From positions 1 to 37,688 of the forward strand of contig JAGBNQ010000025.1 of the NCBI GenBank assembly GCA_017634275.1: a stretch of DNA of 37,688 nt. Reading direction: 5' to 3'. How positions within the stretch are numbered: the stretch's first letter is position 1; each line of letters starts with the position of its first letter. This document shows, in pieces, positions 1 through 9,599 of this stretch. A program made the position numbers and the translations under genes. The notes under the pieces were generated by a model. The model searched no databases and was not told the origin of the DNA. It saw only the letters and a program-made list of their open reading frames with translations. The stretch comes from Ruminococcus sp. (GTDB lineage: Bacteria > Bacillota > Clostridia > Oscillospirales > Ruminococcaceae).

Positions 1-538
<538 letters not shown>

Positions 539-620
539 TTATTCCTCCATTTTTTAATGCACAGTGCACGGTACGCGGTGCCAAGTGCAAAATTTTTATT
601 AAACCGCAAAAAGCGGATAA

Positions 621-1112
621 TTACTTTGTGATAGTTTCATTTCCGCGCTGTATGGCGATAGTGCCCGTTCTTACCATTTCAACAATGCCGTAGGGCTCTA
701 AAAGTGCGACAAACTTTACTAAGTGGTCGTACTTGTCGCAAATTTCAAGGGTCATGGTGTTGACTGTCAGGTCAATTACCTTGCTCTCGGTGATCTCGCA
801 GATAGTCATTATCTCCTGCCTCTTTTCAGCCGTTGCATTGACCTTTAAGAGCATAAGCTCCCTTGCCATGCAGTCGGAAGGGCGGAAGGATTTTACCTTG
901 ATGACCTCGATGAGCTTGTTTAACTGCTTTTCTATCTGCTCTACCGTGTGATCGTCACCGTCCGCGATAATTGTTATGCGGCTGACCTCAGGGTTCTCTG
1001 TCGGGCCTACTGCAAGGCTCTCGATGTTGAAACCTCTTCTTGAAAACAGCCCCGATATTCTTGAAAGAACACCACTGTGGTTCTCGACCAAGACCGAAAT
1101 TGTATGTTTCAT
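621..1112 (-). CDS. ilvN: acetolactate synthase small (regulatory) subunit
   Basis: Regulatory subunit that binds the IlvB catalytic subunit and confers valine feedback control. The 163-residue protein has the normal family length. Its N-terminal ACT domain is recognisable (MKHTISVLVENHSGVLSRIS, then GFNIESLAVGPTE), followed by the C-terminal domain of the family. AAGGAG lies about 9 nt before the ATG. It sits between ilvB and ilvC on the same strand, but 270 bp of repeat-rich sequence separate it from ilvB, so internal processing or a second promoter is possible. Confidence 0.94.
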   Translation of the reverse strand: MKHTISVLVENHSGVLSRISGLFSRRGFNIESLAVGPTENPEVSRITIIADGDDHTVEQIEKQLNKLIEVIKVKSFRPSDCMARELMLLKVNATAEKRQEIMTICEITESKVIDLTVNTMTLEICDKYDHLVKFVALLEPYGIVEMVRTGTIAIQRGNETITK

Positions 1113-1382
1113 GATCTTCTACTCCTTTACACTACTAAAGTATTATAACACTACAGTATTAAGTTTCTATGAATATTTAACGCATATAATATTAATATCA
1201 ATGCACAATGCACAATGCTGGGTTAATTTATCGCCTGCGGCGATGAATTTTTAATTCACAATTGGGGGCTTTGCGGTCGCCCCCAAACCCCTTCGCTGAT
1301 GCTTTTACACAACCCAGCGAATAATTAAAATCCGTCCGCGAGCGGACACATAACTGTTAACTGTCATCTGTTAACTGTTAAC
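1113..1382. repeat. repeat-rich spacer between ilvB and ilvN
   Basis: No gene is visible here. The spacer contains the short palindromes ATCGCCTGCGGCGAT (about 1229-1243) and GTCCGCGAGCGGAC (about 1336-1349), a GGGGGC/GCCCCC pair (about 1264-1282), and iterated GCACAAT and TAACTGTTAACTG words. The stretch containing CAATGCTGGGTTAA followed by the ATCGCC palindrome recurs near 13150-13192. This is a dispersed intergenic repeat inserted inside an operon. Confidence 0.6.
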
Positions 1383-3008
1383 TCATAAAGTCGGCGCGTC
1401 CTCGTCAACGCAGACCTCTACAAGCATCAGCCTGTCCTCGCCTGCAAGCGCCTCTATCGCCTTGTTCATGCTCTTTGTGTCGTGAACGCGCATGGCAGGT
1501 ATGCCGTATGCAGCAGCCAGCTTTACAAAGTCGGGCGAGCCGTCCAGAAAAACGGACACCTTTCTTCCGTCATAGAGCTTGTCCTGTAATTCCCTTACCA
1601 TTCCAAGCCGCCTGTTCGTCATTACTACTATTTTAACGTTTATGCCGTACTGAACGCAGGTCGCCATTTCCATAAACTGCATCTGGAATGAGCCGTCGCC
1701 GCATATCTGTAATGCCGTCCTCTCGGGGCAGGTCATTTTAGCGCCCATAGCGCAGGGAAGTGAGTAGCCCATAGTTCCCATGCCGCCCGAGGTCAAAAAC
1801 CTGCCGCCAGCTTTGAGCTTGTAGCCCGTTGCCGCCCATATCTGGTTTTGCCCTACATCAGCAACAACTGTCGTGTTTGCAGGCATCTTTTCTGACAGCT
1901 TTTCTATGAACTGCCTCGGGTCAACTGTACCCTTTTTAGGTCTGTTATATTTTCTCTTTGTGCGGTAGCCATCAAGGTGCGCTATCCATTCCTTATGCTC
2001 CATAGGCTCTACTACCTTTAAAAGCTGGGCTAAAACGTCCTTAGCATTTCCTACGAGCGGAATGTCCGTGCCGATGTTCTTGCCTATCTCGGCAGGGTCA
2101 ATGTCCATGTGGATTATCGTGGTGCTTTGCTCTAACTTCAGCGGATTGTTGACCGCTCTGTCACCGACTCTCGCGCCTACGAGCAGCAGCGTGTCGCAGT
2201 CATTCGCGGCAGCGTTGGCACTCTTTACCCCGTGCGTTCCTATCATTCCGAAGAACCTTTCGTCCTCATCATTAAAGCAGGAAATGCCCATCATCGTGGT
2301 AATTACGGGAATGTCCATGATCTCGCTGAGCTGCCTTACCTCCTCAGTGGCGCGTGATGCGAATACACCGCCGCCTATGCAGATAAGCGGCCTCTTAGCC
2401 TCTTTGAGCGCCTTTGCCACACGCTTTACCTGCATAGCATTGCCCTTTATAGTCGGCTTGTAGGAGCGTATCTTCACCTGCTTAGGGTATTCAAAATCTA
2501 TCTCTGCCTTTTGCACATCAACAGGAACGTCAATAAGCACAGGCCCCGGTCTGCCGCTTCCAGCGATGTAGAAAGCCTCCTTGAAAATGCGCGGGATCTC
2601 ACCTGCGTCCTTTACAAGGTATGAGTGCTTTACAAACGGCTCGGCAGCACCCGTGATGTCTGCCTCCTGAAAAGCATCGGAGCCTATCTGCTCGGTAGCC
2701 ACCTGCCCCGTTATCGCTATTATCGGCACGCTGTCAGCATAAGCTGTAGCTATAGCCGTTATAAGGTTTACAGCCCCCGGGCCCGATGTGGCTATGCACA
2801 CCTGCGGCCTGCCCGTCATTCTTGCAAAGCCGCTTGCCGCGTGGCCGCCGTTGGCCTCGTGCCGCACAAGGATATTTCTGATAGTACCCTCCTCATCGAG
2901 CAGCGCGTCAAAGAACGGGCATATCGCCGCCCCGGGGTAGCCGTAGACGGTATTTATCCCCTCCGCCTTAAGGCACTCTACCATAGCCTTGCTTGCAGAC
3001 ATTTTCAT
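1383..3008 (-). CDS. ilvB: acetolactate synthase large (catalytic) subunit
   Basis: Thiamine-diphosphate enzyme condensing two pyruvates, or pyruvate and 2-oxobutyrate, to acetohydroxy acids: the first committed step of branched-chain amino acid synthesis. The 541-residue protein has the catalytic-Glu region (VRHEANGGHAASGFARMTG, near residue 50), the central FAD-type domain, and the ThDP motif GDGSF near residues 435-440, followed by TNRRLGMVREL. The start is supported by GGGAAG 7 nt upstream. First gene of ilvB-ilvN-ilvC. Its promoter leaves only about 33 nt of 5' leader, too short for a T-box or peptide attenuator. Confidence 0.95.
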   Translation of the reverse strand: MKMSASKAMVECLKAEGINTVYGYPGAAICPFFDALLDEEGTIRNILVRHEANGGHAASGFARMTGRPQVCIATSGPGAVNLITAIATAYADSVPIIAITGQVATEQIGSDAFQEADITGAAEPFVKHSYLVKDAGEIPRIFKEAFYIAGSGRPGPVLIDVPVDVQKAEIDFEYPKQVKIRSYKPTIKGNAMQVKRVAKALKEAKRPLICIGGGVFASRATEEVRQLSEIMDIPVITTMMGISCFNDEDERFFGMIGTHGVKSANAAANDCDTLLLVGARVGDRAVNNPLKLEQSTTIIHMDIDPAEIGKNIGTDIPLVGNAKDVLAQLLKVVEPMEHKEWIAHLDGYRTKRKYNRPKKGTVDPRQFIEKLSEKMPANTTVVADVGQNQIWAATGYKLKAGGRFLTSGGMGTMGYSLPCAMGAKMTCPERTALQICGDGSFQMQFMEMATCVQYGINVKIVVMTNRRLGMVRELQDKLYDGRKVSVFLDGSPDFVKLAAAYGIPAMRVHDTKSMNKAIEALAGEDRLMLVEVCVDEDAPTL

Positions 3009-3047
3009 AACGTATCTTCCCTTTCTATACTAAAACTAACTCATTAT

Positions 3048-3076
3048 ATTATACCATATCGGGGGGATTAAGTCAA
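3048..3076 (-). promoter_or_regulatory. sigma-A promoter of ilvBNC
   Basis: On the minus strand, TTGACT (3071-3076) and TATAAT (3048-3053) are separated by exactly 17 bp, about 40 bp before the ilvB start. Confidence 0.8.
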
Positions 3077-3179
3077 GGAAAGTTTTTATAGGGGGATATG
3101 TGCATATTAAATAATTTTGTCTATTATAAATTGTGCAAACCTACAAACCTTTTGTTATATAAAAAAATCATTCTCACTT

Positions 3180-3199
3180 GTTGCATAAAAATATGCAAC
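3180..3199. promoter_or_regulatory. 8-bp inverted repeat, possible operator
   Basis: GTTGCATA and TATGCAAC form perfect arms around AAAA in the spacer between ilvB and the gene at 3273. The position, between two divergent genes, suits a regulator-binding site. No regulator is identified. Confidence 0.4.
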
Positions 3200-3228
3200 T
3201 TTTGCCCCTTTTTGCGCTGTTAGTAGAA

Positions 3229-3251
3229 GGGCTTTTTACGGTAAAAAGCCC
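3229..3251. promoter_or_regulatory. perfect 11-bp inverted repeat before the 3273 gene
   Basis: GGGCTTTTTAC and GTAAAAAGCCC flank a single G. The hairpin would lie just upstream of the ribosome site AAAAGGAGC of the next gene. No T-run follows, so it is more likely an operator or a 5'-leader stem than a terminator. Confidence 0.45.
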
Positions 3252-3272
3252 AATAGACAAAAGGAGCAGACT

Positions 3273-3956
3273 ATGAATGAAAAAAATTACCACACTGACA
3301 ACAAGTCCTTTATAGTATATAAGGACTGGGAGGAGTATACGGGTATGCTTGATGACGAGCAGGCAGGAAAGCTGTTCAAGGCGCTGTTTGTATTCGCAAA
3401 GAGCGGAGAAATGCCAAAGCTCCCCGGTATGACAGCTATGGCATTTGCCATGATGAAAAACTGTATCGAGCGCGACGGTATCGCATGGGAGGAGATGTGC
3501 GAGAAAAACAGAAAAAATGCCATGAAGGGCGGCAGACCCAAAAAACCGACCGGTTTTTCCTGCGGTTTACAAAAAGCGGAAAAACCCGATAAAGATACAG
3601 ACAGTGACAATGATAATAATACAGATACTGACAGTGAAATTGAAACTGACAGTGAGACTGTGACTGAAAAAGCAAATGAGCTTTGTGAGGTAAGGCTCAG
3701 CGATGATGAAAAGCACATTCTCTATTCACTGGCAGACAGACAGACTATCGACAGATATATTTTAAATATTTTAGACTGGCAAAAAAGCAGCGGAAAGGTA
3801 AACACTAAGCCCTATATCTCAATTCGCAAGTGGTTAGATGAGGACGGTATGATAAAAAGCCCCCAAAAACCCGACTACAAGTATTCAAGTGACAAGCAGA
3901 TAGAGGAATTTGAGCGCTATGCCGACAGTATAGATTTTTCCACACTTTCTACATAA
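3273..3956 (+). CDS. DUF6291-like protein, possibly replication-associated
   Basis: A 227-residue soluble protein. Residues about 11-95 (SFIVYKDWEEYTGMLDDEQA, through the AMMKNCIERD region, ending NAMKGGRPKK) resemble the DUF6291 domain seen in phage and mobile-element proteins of Firmicutes. A very acidic D/T/S/N-rich linker follows (about 106-132), then a C-terminal helical part (ILDWQKSSGKVNTKPYISIR) reminiscent of helical domains in phage replication proteins. The start is supported by AAAGGAG. It stands alone, between the divergent ilv operon and a membrane protein with its own promoter. The domain call comes from pattern memory only; the function is unknown and a small phage relic is possible. 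Confidence 0.6.
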   Translation: MNEKNYHTDNKSFIVYKDWEEYTGMLDDEQAGKLFKALFVFAKSGEMPKLPGMTAMAFAMMKNCIERDGIAWEEMCEKNRKNAMKGGRPKKPTGFSCGLQKAEKPDKDTDSDNDNNTDTDSEIETDSETVTEKANELCEVRLSDDEKHILYSLADRQTIDRYILNILDWQKSSGKVNTKPYISIRKWLDEDGMIKSPQKPDYKYSSDKQIEEFERYADSIDFSTLST

Positions 3957-3961
3957 TTTCC

Positions 3962-3990
3962 TTGCAAAATGTTAAAGGATATGATATAAT
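3962..3990 (+). promoter_or_regulatory. sigma-A promoter of the 4036 gene, with an inverted repeat
   Basis: TTGCAA (3962-3967) and TATAAT (3985-3990) are 17 bp apart. The -10 overlaps one arm of an inverted repeat: GATATGATA at 3978-3986 pairs with TATCATATC at 4012-4020, just before the GGGGGAG ribosome site. It could be an operator or a 5'-leader hairpin. Confidence 0.7.
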
Positions 3991-4035
3991 ATAAAAAGTT
4001 AATATAAAAAGTATCATATCAGGGGGAGATAAAGC

Positions 4036-5205
4036 ATGAGCCTTGACCTTGCAAGGCTGTCATCACTCATGTCACTGAACCTCGGCAGCAAAAGGCATGA
4101 GATGTACGGCAGCAAAAACGGCTATAACACCAACATTATGTATTTTTCAAACGACCTTACCTTTGCAATTAGGATATATGCAAATAATGACGATAAATCG
4201 GTGAGGAGCGTTTTTACCGAGTTTACGGCGGCGCACCCTGCTTACACGTTTTTAAGAATGTGGGAGGGGCGCGTAACGGCTATGCTTACAATAGAGCGAA
4301 ACACCTCCGAGGAGCAGGCGGCGGCAATGCTCGGTGAGTTGTTTACGCTTGTATCAAGCCTTAACTTTCAGCCCTGCTGCTCTACCTGCGGAAGAAGGCT
4401 GCCTGCAAGGCTGTATGCGTTTATAAATGATGACTGCAACCTCTGTGATGACTGCGCGGCACTTGTGAGGGCCGATGTTGACAGGGTAAATTCTTTCTTT
4501 TCCATGCAGTCACCGAATATAACAAAGGTCATAATAGCCTGCCTTATAGCAGGCATACTCACGTTTATCTATTCCTTTAACACCTCGGGCAGTATCCCTG
4601 CGGTGTGGAACGGGGCGCTTGAAACGGGGGTCGGCGTTCTGCTTGCCTGCTTTTTTATAAAAAAGCTTGCAGGCAAGGCCAATAAGCTTTCGGCACTTTT
4701 GAGCATTTTATTCTGCATAGTTTTCGCCTTTGCGGGAACTGTGGGCTGGTTTGCTGACTTTTTTGCAGACTTTAACCGCGACAATGCCGCCGATGTGCAG
4801 TATGTCATCGACTATTACGAGCAAAAGCAGCAGGAATATTCCCCATACGCGACAGCACTTCACAGCGGTGACTATGACCTTGCATCAAAATACTATTCGC
4901 TTGAAGAGTTAAGCGACAAGGAGCTTAAAGAGAGATACGATTACAACAAGCTGATAACCGACAATCAGTCGCTTACTGACTGCATCATTCATTTCCCCTC
5001 GCTTATGTTTTCAGAGTACGGCAATAAAATCGTTGACGGCTTTTGGAAACTGATCATAGGCGACATAATAGGTGCGGTGGTAATAGGCATTCTGATATGG
5101 CGAAAGATTCTTTCAATGGACGAATTAAGATACAAGCTCGAACCGCTGCCGCTTAACACGGTAAACCCCTATGAGCTGATAGTTGGCAGGGAAGAGCAGA
5201 GGTAG
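4036..5205 (+). CDS. membrane protein with a cysteine-rich motif, unknown function
   Basis: A 389-residue protein I do not recognise. Residues 1-110 are soluble and mixed alpha/beta. Cys115/Cys118 (CSTC) and Cys134/Cys137/Cys140 (CNLCDDC) could form a zinc ribbon. Hydrophobic segments follow at about 163-183, 192-210 and 218-240, then a charged tyrosine-rich stretch (DYYEQKQQEY), and a last hydrophobic segment near 335-355. The ribosome site is GGGGGAG. This looks like a cytoplasmic sensor domain on a membrane anchor, but no enzymatic motif is visible. It is not adjacent to the leader array and has no leader. Confidence 0.7.
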   Translation: MSLDLARLSSLMSLNLGSKRHEMYGSKNGYNTNIMYFSNDLTFAIRIYANNDDKSVRSVFTEFTAAHPAYTFLRMWEGRVTAMLTIERNTSEEQAAAMLGELFTLVSSLNFQPCCSTCGRRLPARLYAFINDDCNLCDDCAALVRADVDRVNSFFSMQSPNITKVIIACLIAGILTFIYSFNTSGSIPAVWNGALETGVGVLLACFFIKKLAGKANKLSALLSILFCIVFAFAGTVGWFADFFADFNRDNAADVQYVIDYYEQKQQEYSPYATALHSGDYDLASKYYSLEELSDKELKERYDYNKLITDNQSLTDCIIHFPSLMFSEYGNKIVDGFWKLIIGDIIGAVVIGILIWRKILSMDELRYKLEPLPLNTVNPYELIVGREEQR

Positions 5206-5231
5206 ATAAACCAAAACACATAAACCGGAGT

Positions 5232-5524
5232 TTGTGGGGCTTTGCCCCACAAGCAATGAATAATGAATAATGAATAGTGAATAATGAATAATTAATGTGT
5301 CGGCTCACACCGACGGATGGAAGTTTTGCTTTGCAAAACTTAGCTGTCAGCTTTGCTGACAAGCCTCATATCAGGCTTGTCAGGGTGGCGAAATTGTGGA
5401 CTTTAGACAATATTGTCCGGGTAAACGGCCGAATGGCCATATCAACGCCGAAGGCGTACCTCTATTTTTCATTCTTCATTCTTCACTATTCATTATTCAT
5501 TGCTTGCAGCGGCTTTGCCGCTGC
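5232..5524. repeat. MITE-like palindromic element of about 290 bp
   Basis: The gap between the 4036 gene and the GH9 gene holds no credible gene but is strongly structured. Outer hairpins are TTGTGGGGC-TTT-GCCCCACAA (5232-5252) and TTGCAGCGGC-TTT-GCCGCTGCAA (about 5502-5524). Inside them, AATGAATAATGAATA-type iterations (about 5253-5297) are mirrored in reverse complement at about 5470-5502. Between lie further perfect hairpins, including AAGTTTTGC-TTT-GCAAAACTT (5321-5341) and TGTCAGC-TTT-GCTGACA. The design suggests a miniature non-coding element. Confidence 0.6.
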
Positions 5525-5584
5525 AAATTCCTGTTTATCTGACTATAAAAAGGTAAATCAAAACTTGACATAACGGAGGAAATT

Positions 5585-8287
5585 ATGAAAAAGCTAACAA
5601 AACGCATTATAGGCTTTGCTTTGGCACTTGCTTTAAGCTCTGCCAATGCCGCCTTCCTGCCGACAATGACGGCAAACGCTGGGCAGATGTTAGGCCAGAC
5701 GGATTTTGAAAACGGGGTAGGCCTGCCGTGGCACGTCTGCGAGAGTATGACGGGCAAAATGGAATTCGAGATAGATAACGGCGTCTACAAAATAACTATC
5801 GTAAACCCCGGCGGTGCGTCTAACGGCGGTGAGGACAGGTGGGACTGTCAGTTCCGCTACAGAGGGCTTAAGATAGTTTCGGGGCAGAGCTATACGGTCG
5901 ATTTTGATATCACCGCGTCAAATAACTGCACCTATTATACCAAGATAGGCGATATGGCAGAGCCGTATGCCGAGGACTGGCACGGCGAGCCCGACAGCGG
6001 CCAGTATAATAATTTCTGGGACGTAAAGCAGCTCTCCGCAAATCAGAAAACTCACGTCACGGGGCGCTTTACCGCTAACAGAACGGCTGATGTCGAGTGG
6101 GCTTTCCACATAGGCGGTGACAGCGTGCCTGCCGGAACGGTGTTTACATTTGACAATATGTCGCTTGTGTGCGATTCGTCGAGTGAATATGACTATAAGG
6201 CGGAGGAGCCTTATCAAAGAGCCGAAATAGCGGCAAACCAGGTCGGCTACTTTGCTAAGAGGGAGAAAAAAGCGACACTTATTACCGACTCGGAAAAGGC
6301 AGTCGATTTCTCCTTAAAGGACGAAAGCGGAAAAGAGGTATGGTCGGGCAAGAGCGAGCCGTTCGGGTATGATGAGGACTCGGGCGACAAGGTGCAGGTG
6401 CTTGACTTCTCCGATTTTGACAAGGCAGGCAAATACTATATCGAAACTAAGGACGGCGCTAAGAGCCGCACCTTTGAGATACTTGACAACACCGAGAGCT
6501 ACAGCGCGATGCTGTATGACGGGCTCAATTATTACTACCAGAACCGCTCGGCGATAGAAATAAAGAGCGACTACATCACCTCGGGCGACAAGAGCGCCCT
6601 TGCGCGCGCGGCAGGGCATACATCAGACGTTGCAACTATCGAGCAGACGTGGGGCTATACCGCCTCATCGGGCACGCAGGACGTTTCGGGCGGCTGGTAT
6701 GACGCAGGCGACCACGGAAAATACGTCGTAAACGGCGGCTTGTCGGTATGGCTCTTGAATAATATGTATGAGCGCGCTAAAGCTAAGGGTGACACAAAGG
6801 CTTTTGATGACGGGGCGATGTCTATCCCCGAAAACAACAACGGCTACCCCGATATACTTGACGAGGCAAGGTGGGAGACCGAGTTTATGCTCAAAATGAT
6901 GGTTAAGGACGGCGACTGCAAGGATATGGTCTACCACAAGGTACACGATATCAAGTGGACAGCTCTCGGCATGACCCCTGCGGAGGACACATTGGAGCGT
7001 ATCATAAAGCCGCCCACGACCTGCGCGACCCTTAACCTTGCGGCGTGTGCGGCGCAAAGCTACAGGCTATGGAAGGACTTCGACAGCGCCTTTGCCGATG
7101 AGTGCCTGACTGCCGCAAAGAACGCCTACGCGGCGGCAAAAAAGCACCCCGATATGTTTGCACCGCTTGATGAGAGCGTCGGCGGCGGCGCATATGGCGA
7201 CACGAGCGCTGAGGACGAATTTTACTGGGCGGCGTGCGAGCTTTACATCTCAACGGGCGATGATGAGTATTTTAAGGATATGCAGTCAAGCAAGTATTTC
7301 CTCAAAGTGCCGACTAAGCTCGATGACGGCGAGAGCGTTGACACGATAGGCACCTTTGACTGGGGGCATACGGCACCGCTTGGCAATATGACCCTTGCAC
7401 TCAATGGCGACAAGCTTGACAAGGGCGATGTTGATTCGCTTAAGAAAGCCTTTGCATCGGCGGCTGATGAATACCTTGACTTAGAGAGCAAGCAGGGCTA
7501 CGGCCTGCCTTACGGGCAGTCAACGATAGGCTTTGCGGACAGCGACAAGGGCTACAACTGGGGCTCAAACAGCTTTGTGCTTGATAACTCTATAGTTATG
7601 GCATATGCCTTTGACTTAAACGGCGATGATAAGTACCTTAACGGCGTTATCAGCGGCATGGATTATATCCTCGGGCGAAACGCATCAGATTACTCATACG
7701 TTACGGGCTACGGCTCGCACGCGACTACCTACCCACACCACAGGTTCTGGTCAGGGCAGGAGTTTGAGGGCTTTCCGTTTGCACCCTCGGGCGTTTTGTC
7801 GGGCGGCCCCAACAGCGGTATGGAGGATCCGTGGGTAAAGGGGAGCGGCTGGAAAAAGGGCAAGATCGCACCGCAGAAATGCTACCTTGACCACATCGAG
7901 GCATGGTGCGTAAATGAGTGTACTATCAACTGGAATGCCGCACTTGTGTGGGCTGACAGCTTTATCTGCGAGCAAAACGGCGGCATAGTCACGGGGGCGG
8001 TCTACGTCAGTGACGAAAAGGCGGAGGACACAAAGACCGTGACGGAGAGTGACGACTCATCGGAATACGACAGCGAAAAGGTAAATGAGGACAAGAAGAA
8101 ATACGATGATGATGATAAGTCCGATAAAACGGACAGCAGCAAGAGCGATGATAATGACAAGGAAAGCGGCGGCTTAGGCGTTTGGCTTTACGTTATCATC
8201 GGGGGGATAATACTTATAGCGCTTATCTCGCTTGAAGTATTTATCTACAACATAATCAAATTAAAGAGCGGGGAGAAAAAGGAATGA
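5585..8287 (+). CDS. secreted, membrane-anchored GH9 endoglucanase with CBM4-like module
   Basis: Inverting cellulase acting on beta-1,4-glucan outside the cell. The 900-residue protein has a Sec signal peptide (residues 1-32, cleavage after TANA) and a CBM4/9-type carbohydrate-binding module (about 34-200). The Ig-like domain that precedes GH9 domains follows (about 214-300; RAEIAANQVGYF), then the GH9 catalytic domain (about 305-800). The catalytic-base motif GGWYDAGDHGKY (about 369-380) and the GH9 C-terminal signature with the acid Glu (YLDHIEAWCVNECTINWNA) are intact. An acidic D/S/K-rich linker (about 820-860) leads to one transmembrane helix and a KLKSGEKKE tail. No dockerin is visible, so it is anchored to the membrane rather than to a scaffoldin. 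CGGAGGAAATT precedes the ATG. It overlaps the next gene by 4 bp. Confidence 0.93.
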   Translation: MKKLTKRIIGFALALALSSANAAFLPTMTANAGQMLGQTDFENGVGLPWHVCESMTGKMEFEIDNGVYKITIVNPGGASNGGEDRWDCQFRYRGLKIVSGQSYTVDFDITASNNCTYYTKIGDMAEPYAEDWHGEPDSGQYNNFWDVKQLSANQKTHVTGRFTANRTADVEWAFHIGGDSVPAGTVFTFDNMSLVCDSSSEYDYKAEEPYQRAEIAANQVGYFAKREKKATLITDSEKAVDFSLKDESGKEVWSGKSEPFGYDEDSGDKVQVLDFSDFDKAGKYYIETKDGAKSRTFEILDNTESYSAMLYDGLNYYYQNRSAIEIKSDYITSGDKSALARAAGHTSDVATIEQTWGYTASSGTQDVSGGWYDAGDHGKYVVNGGLSVWLLNNMYERAKAKGDTKAFDDGAMSIPENNNGYPDILDEARWETEFMLKMMVKDGDCKDMVYHKVHDIKWTALGMTPAEDTLERIIKPPTTCATLNLAACAAQSYRLWKDFDSAFADECLTAAKNAYAAAKKHPDMFAPLDESVGGGAYGDTSAEDEFYWAACELYISTGDDEYFKDMQSSKYFLKVPTKLDDGESVDTIGTFDWGHTAPLGNMTLALNGDKLDKGDVDSLKKAFASAADEYLDLESKQGYGLPYGQSTIGFADSDKGYNWGSNSFVLDNSIVMAYAFDLNGDDKYLNGVISGMDYILGRNASDYSYVTGYGSHATTYPHHRFWSGQEFEGFPFAPSGVLSGGPNSGMEDPWVKGSGWKKGKIAPQKCYLDHIEAWCVNECTINWNAALVWADSFICEQNGGIVTGAVYVSDEKAEDTKTVTESDDSSEYDSEKVNEDKKKYDDDDKSDKTDSSKSDDNDKESGGLGVWLYVIIGGIILIALISLEVFIYNIIKLKSGEKKE

Positions 8288-9540
8288 ATTTTATGAAAAA
8301 GCAGATATTAACGGGACTTTCCACAGCGGCACTGACACTTGCACTTGTTTCGGGGATAGTTAACACAGCAGGCTTTGACGGCGGTGAGGACAGCGCGCCC
8401 TCAATAGAAACGGCAGGCATAACGGTCATGAGTGCAAATGCCGCATACAGTTATAAGACCCCTGAGGTAAAGACACAGGCTGTCTACAGCGATATTTTCA
8501 AGTTTGTGATAACAAACTACGCAGACTACGGCAAGGAGGCAAAGATAGTTGCCTATGTCGGGGGCAAAAAGGTGAGCACCACCACGGCGGCGGCGCTTAA
8601 AAAAGCAAGTGGCAAGCTCAACATTACAAATGACGGCACAAAGAACCTTAAGCCTAACACCAAATATGCGATAAAGATCGTTGCCGTTTACGATAACGGC
8701 AAGAAGATGACAAAGAGCTTTAACAAGACCACCGCTATCGACAGCTACTGGACGGTACACAAGGGCGTGAATGTATTTGAAAGATCGGGCGGCAAGTTTG
8801 TAAAGAGCTTTACCGCAGACAGCGAGCTTGTTTACAGAGGTGAGCTTGTTGATAAAAAGTGCAAAGTGATAACCGGAAAGGCAAAGACCACCGCTGCGAG
8901 ATATCTGAAAGTAAAGATACCCTTTGAAACGGGCGTGAATGAGCTGGGGGAGATGCAGTATGTTTACAAGGACTGCTACATCGACTACAAGCTAAACAAA
9001 AAGGTAAACCGCAAATCGCCCTCGGCGGTAAGAAACGTTGTAGTAAACTACGCGAAGATGATGACAGAGCTGCCCAACCAGCGCTATGAGCTGAGCGGTG
9101 AATATGTAGGAAAAGATTCCACCGTTTCAGACTGCTCGGGAATGACAGAGCTTGCATATCTGCAAATAGGCTATTACCTTGAACACTACGCTGACAGGCA
9201 GGCTAACAACTACGGCAAGGTCATTTACAACAACTTAAAATCGACGGGTGTATACAGCGGCGTTGAAACTTATGCATTAAAGAACAGCTCCTCGCGCGTT
9301 GACATCTCAAAGCTCGTTAAGGGCGACCTTGTGTTCTTTATGGAGGCTACCAATAACGCAGACGACAACAGCCTTTACGTTGACAACGGCATAGGCCATG
9401 TAGGTATGTACTTAGGCGGCGGCAAAATGGCACACTTCACCGCAGGCTACGGCATTTACAACCACCCCTGCCGCATAGAGGACTTAGCGCAGTACGACAA
9501 GGGGCTGAGGGTAGTTAAGGCGGTAAGATATGTTATTTAA
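8284..9540 (+). CDS. secreted NlpC/P60-family hydrolase with an Fn3-like domain
   Basis: Likely a cell-wall peptidase. The 418-residue protein has an N-terminal signal (MKKQILTGLSTAALTLALVSG) and an Fn3-like beta domain (about 58-150). A region resembling a bacterial SH3 domain lies at about 155-235. The C-terminal NlpC/P60 domain contains the nucleophile Cys284 (VSDCSGMTEL), GDLVFF and IGHVGMYLGGG with the catalytic His. It starts inside the GH9 stop (ATGA overlap), so translation is probably coupled. A second ATG three codons on gives the same signal peptide. Linking a wall hydrolase to an anchored cellulase suggests remodelling of peptidoglycan where the enzyme is displayed; that is inference. 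Confidence 0.85.
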   Translation: MNFMKKQILTGLSTAALTLALVSGIVNTAGFDGGEDSAPSIETAGITVMSANAAYSYKTPEVKTQAVYSDIFKFVITNYADYGKEAKIVAYVGGKKVSTTTAAALKKASGKLNITNDGTKNLKPNTKYAIKIVAVYDNGKKMTKSFNKTTAIDSYWTVHKGVNVFERSGGKFVKSFTADSELVYRGELVDKKCKVITGKAKTTAARYLKVKIPFETGVNELGEMQYVYKDCYIDYKLNKKVNRKSPSAVRNVVVNYAKMMTELPNQRYELSGEYVGKDSTVSDCSGMTELAYLQIGYYLEHYADRQANNYGKVIYNNLKSTGVYSGVETYALKNSSSRVDISKLVKGDLVFFMEATNNADDNSLYVDNGIGHVGMYLGGGKMAHFTAGYGIYNHPCRIEDLAQYDKGLRVVKAVRYVI

Positions 9541-9599
9541 TTAATAATTAATAATTTTGGTGCGCGCTGCGCGCGGATCTGAAAAAGAGAGGGGCTATT

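Noticed and set aside
1113..1382. T-box or riboswitch in the ilv operon
   Set aside because: The ilvB leader is only about 33 nt, and the ilvB-ilvN gap consists of dispersed repeats without T-box landmarks.
3287..3718. Ser/Leu-rich minus-strand frame of 143 codons inside the DUF6291-like gene
   Set aside because: A shadow of the acidic Asp/Thr/Ser repeat in the plus-strand gene.
4372..4455. Link between the Cys-rich motif of the 4036 membrane protein and the array cargoes
   Set aside because: There is no leader or sequence similarity beyond CxxC spacing, and it is 20 kb away with an ordinary promoter.
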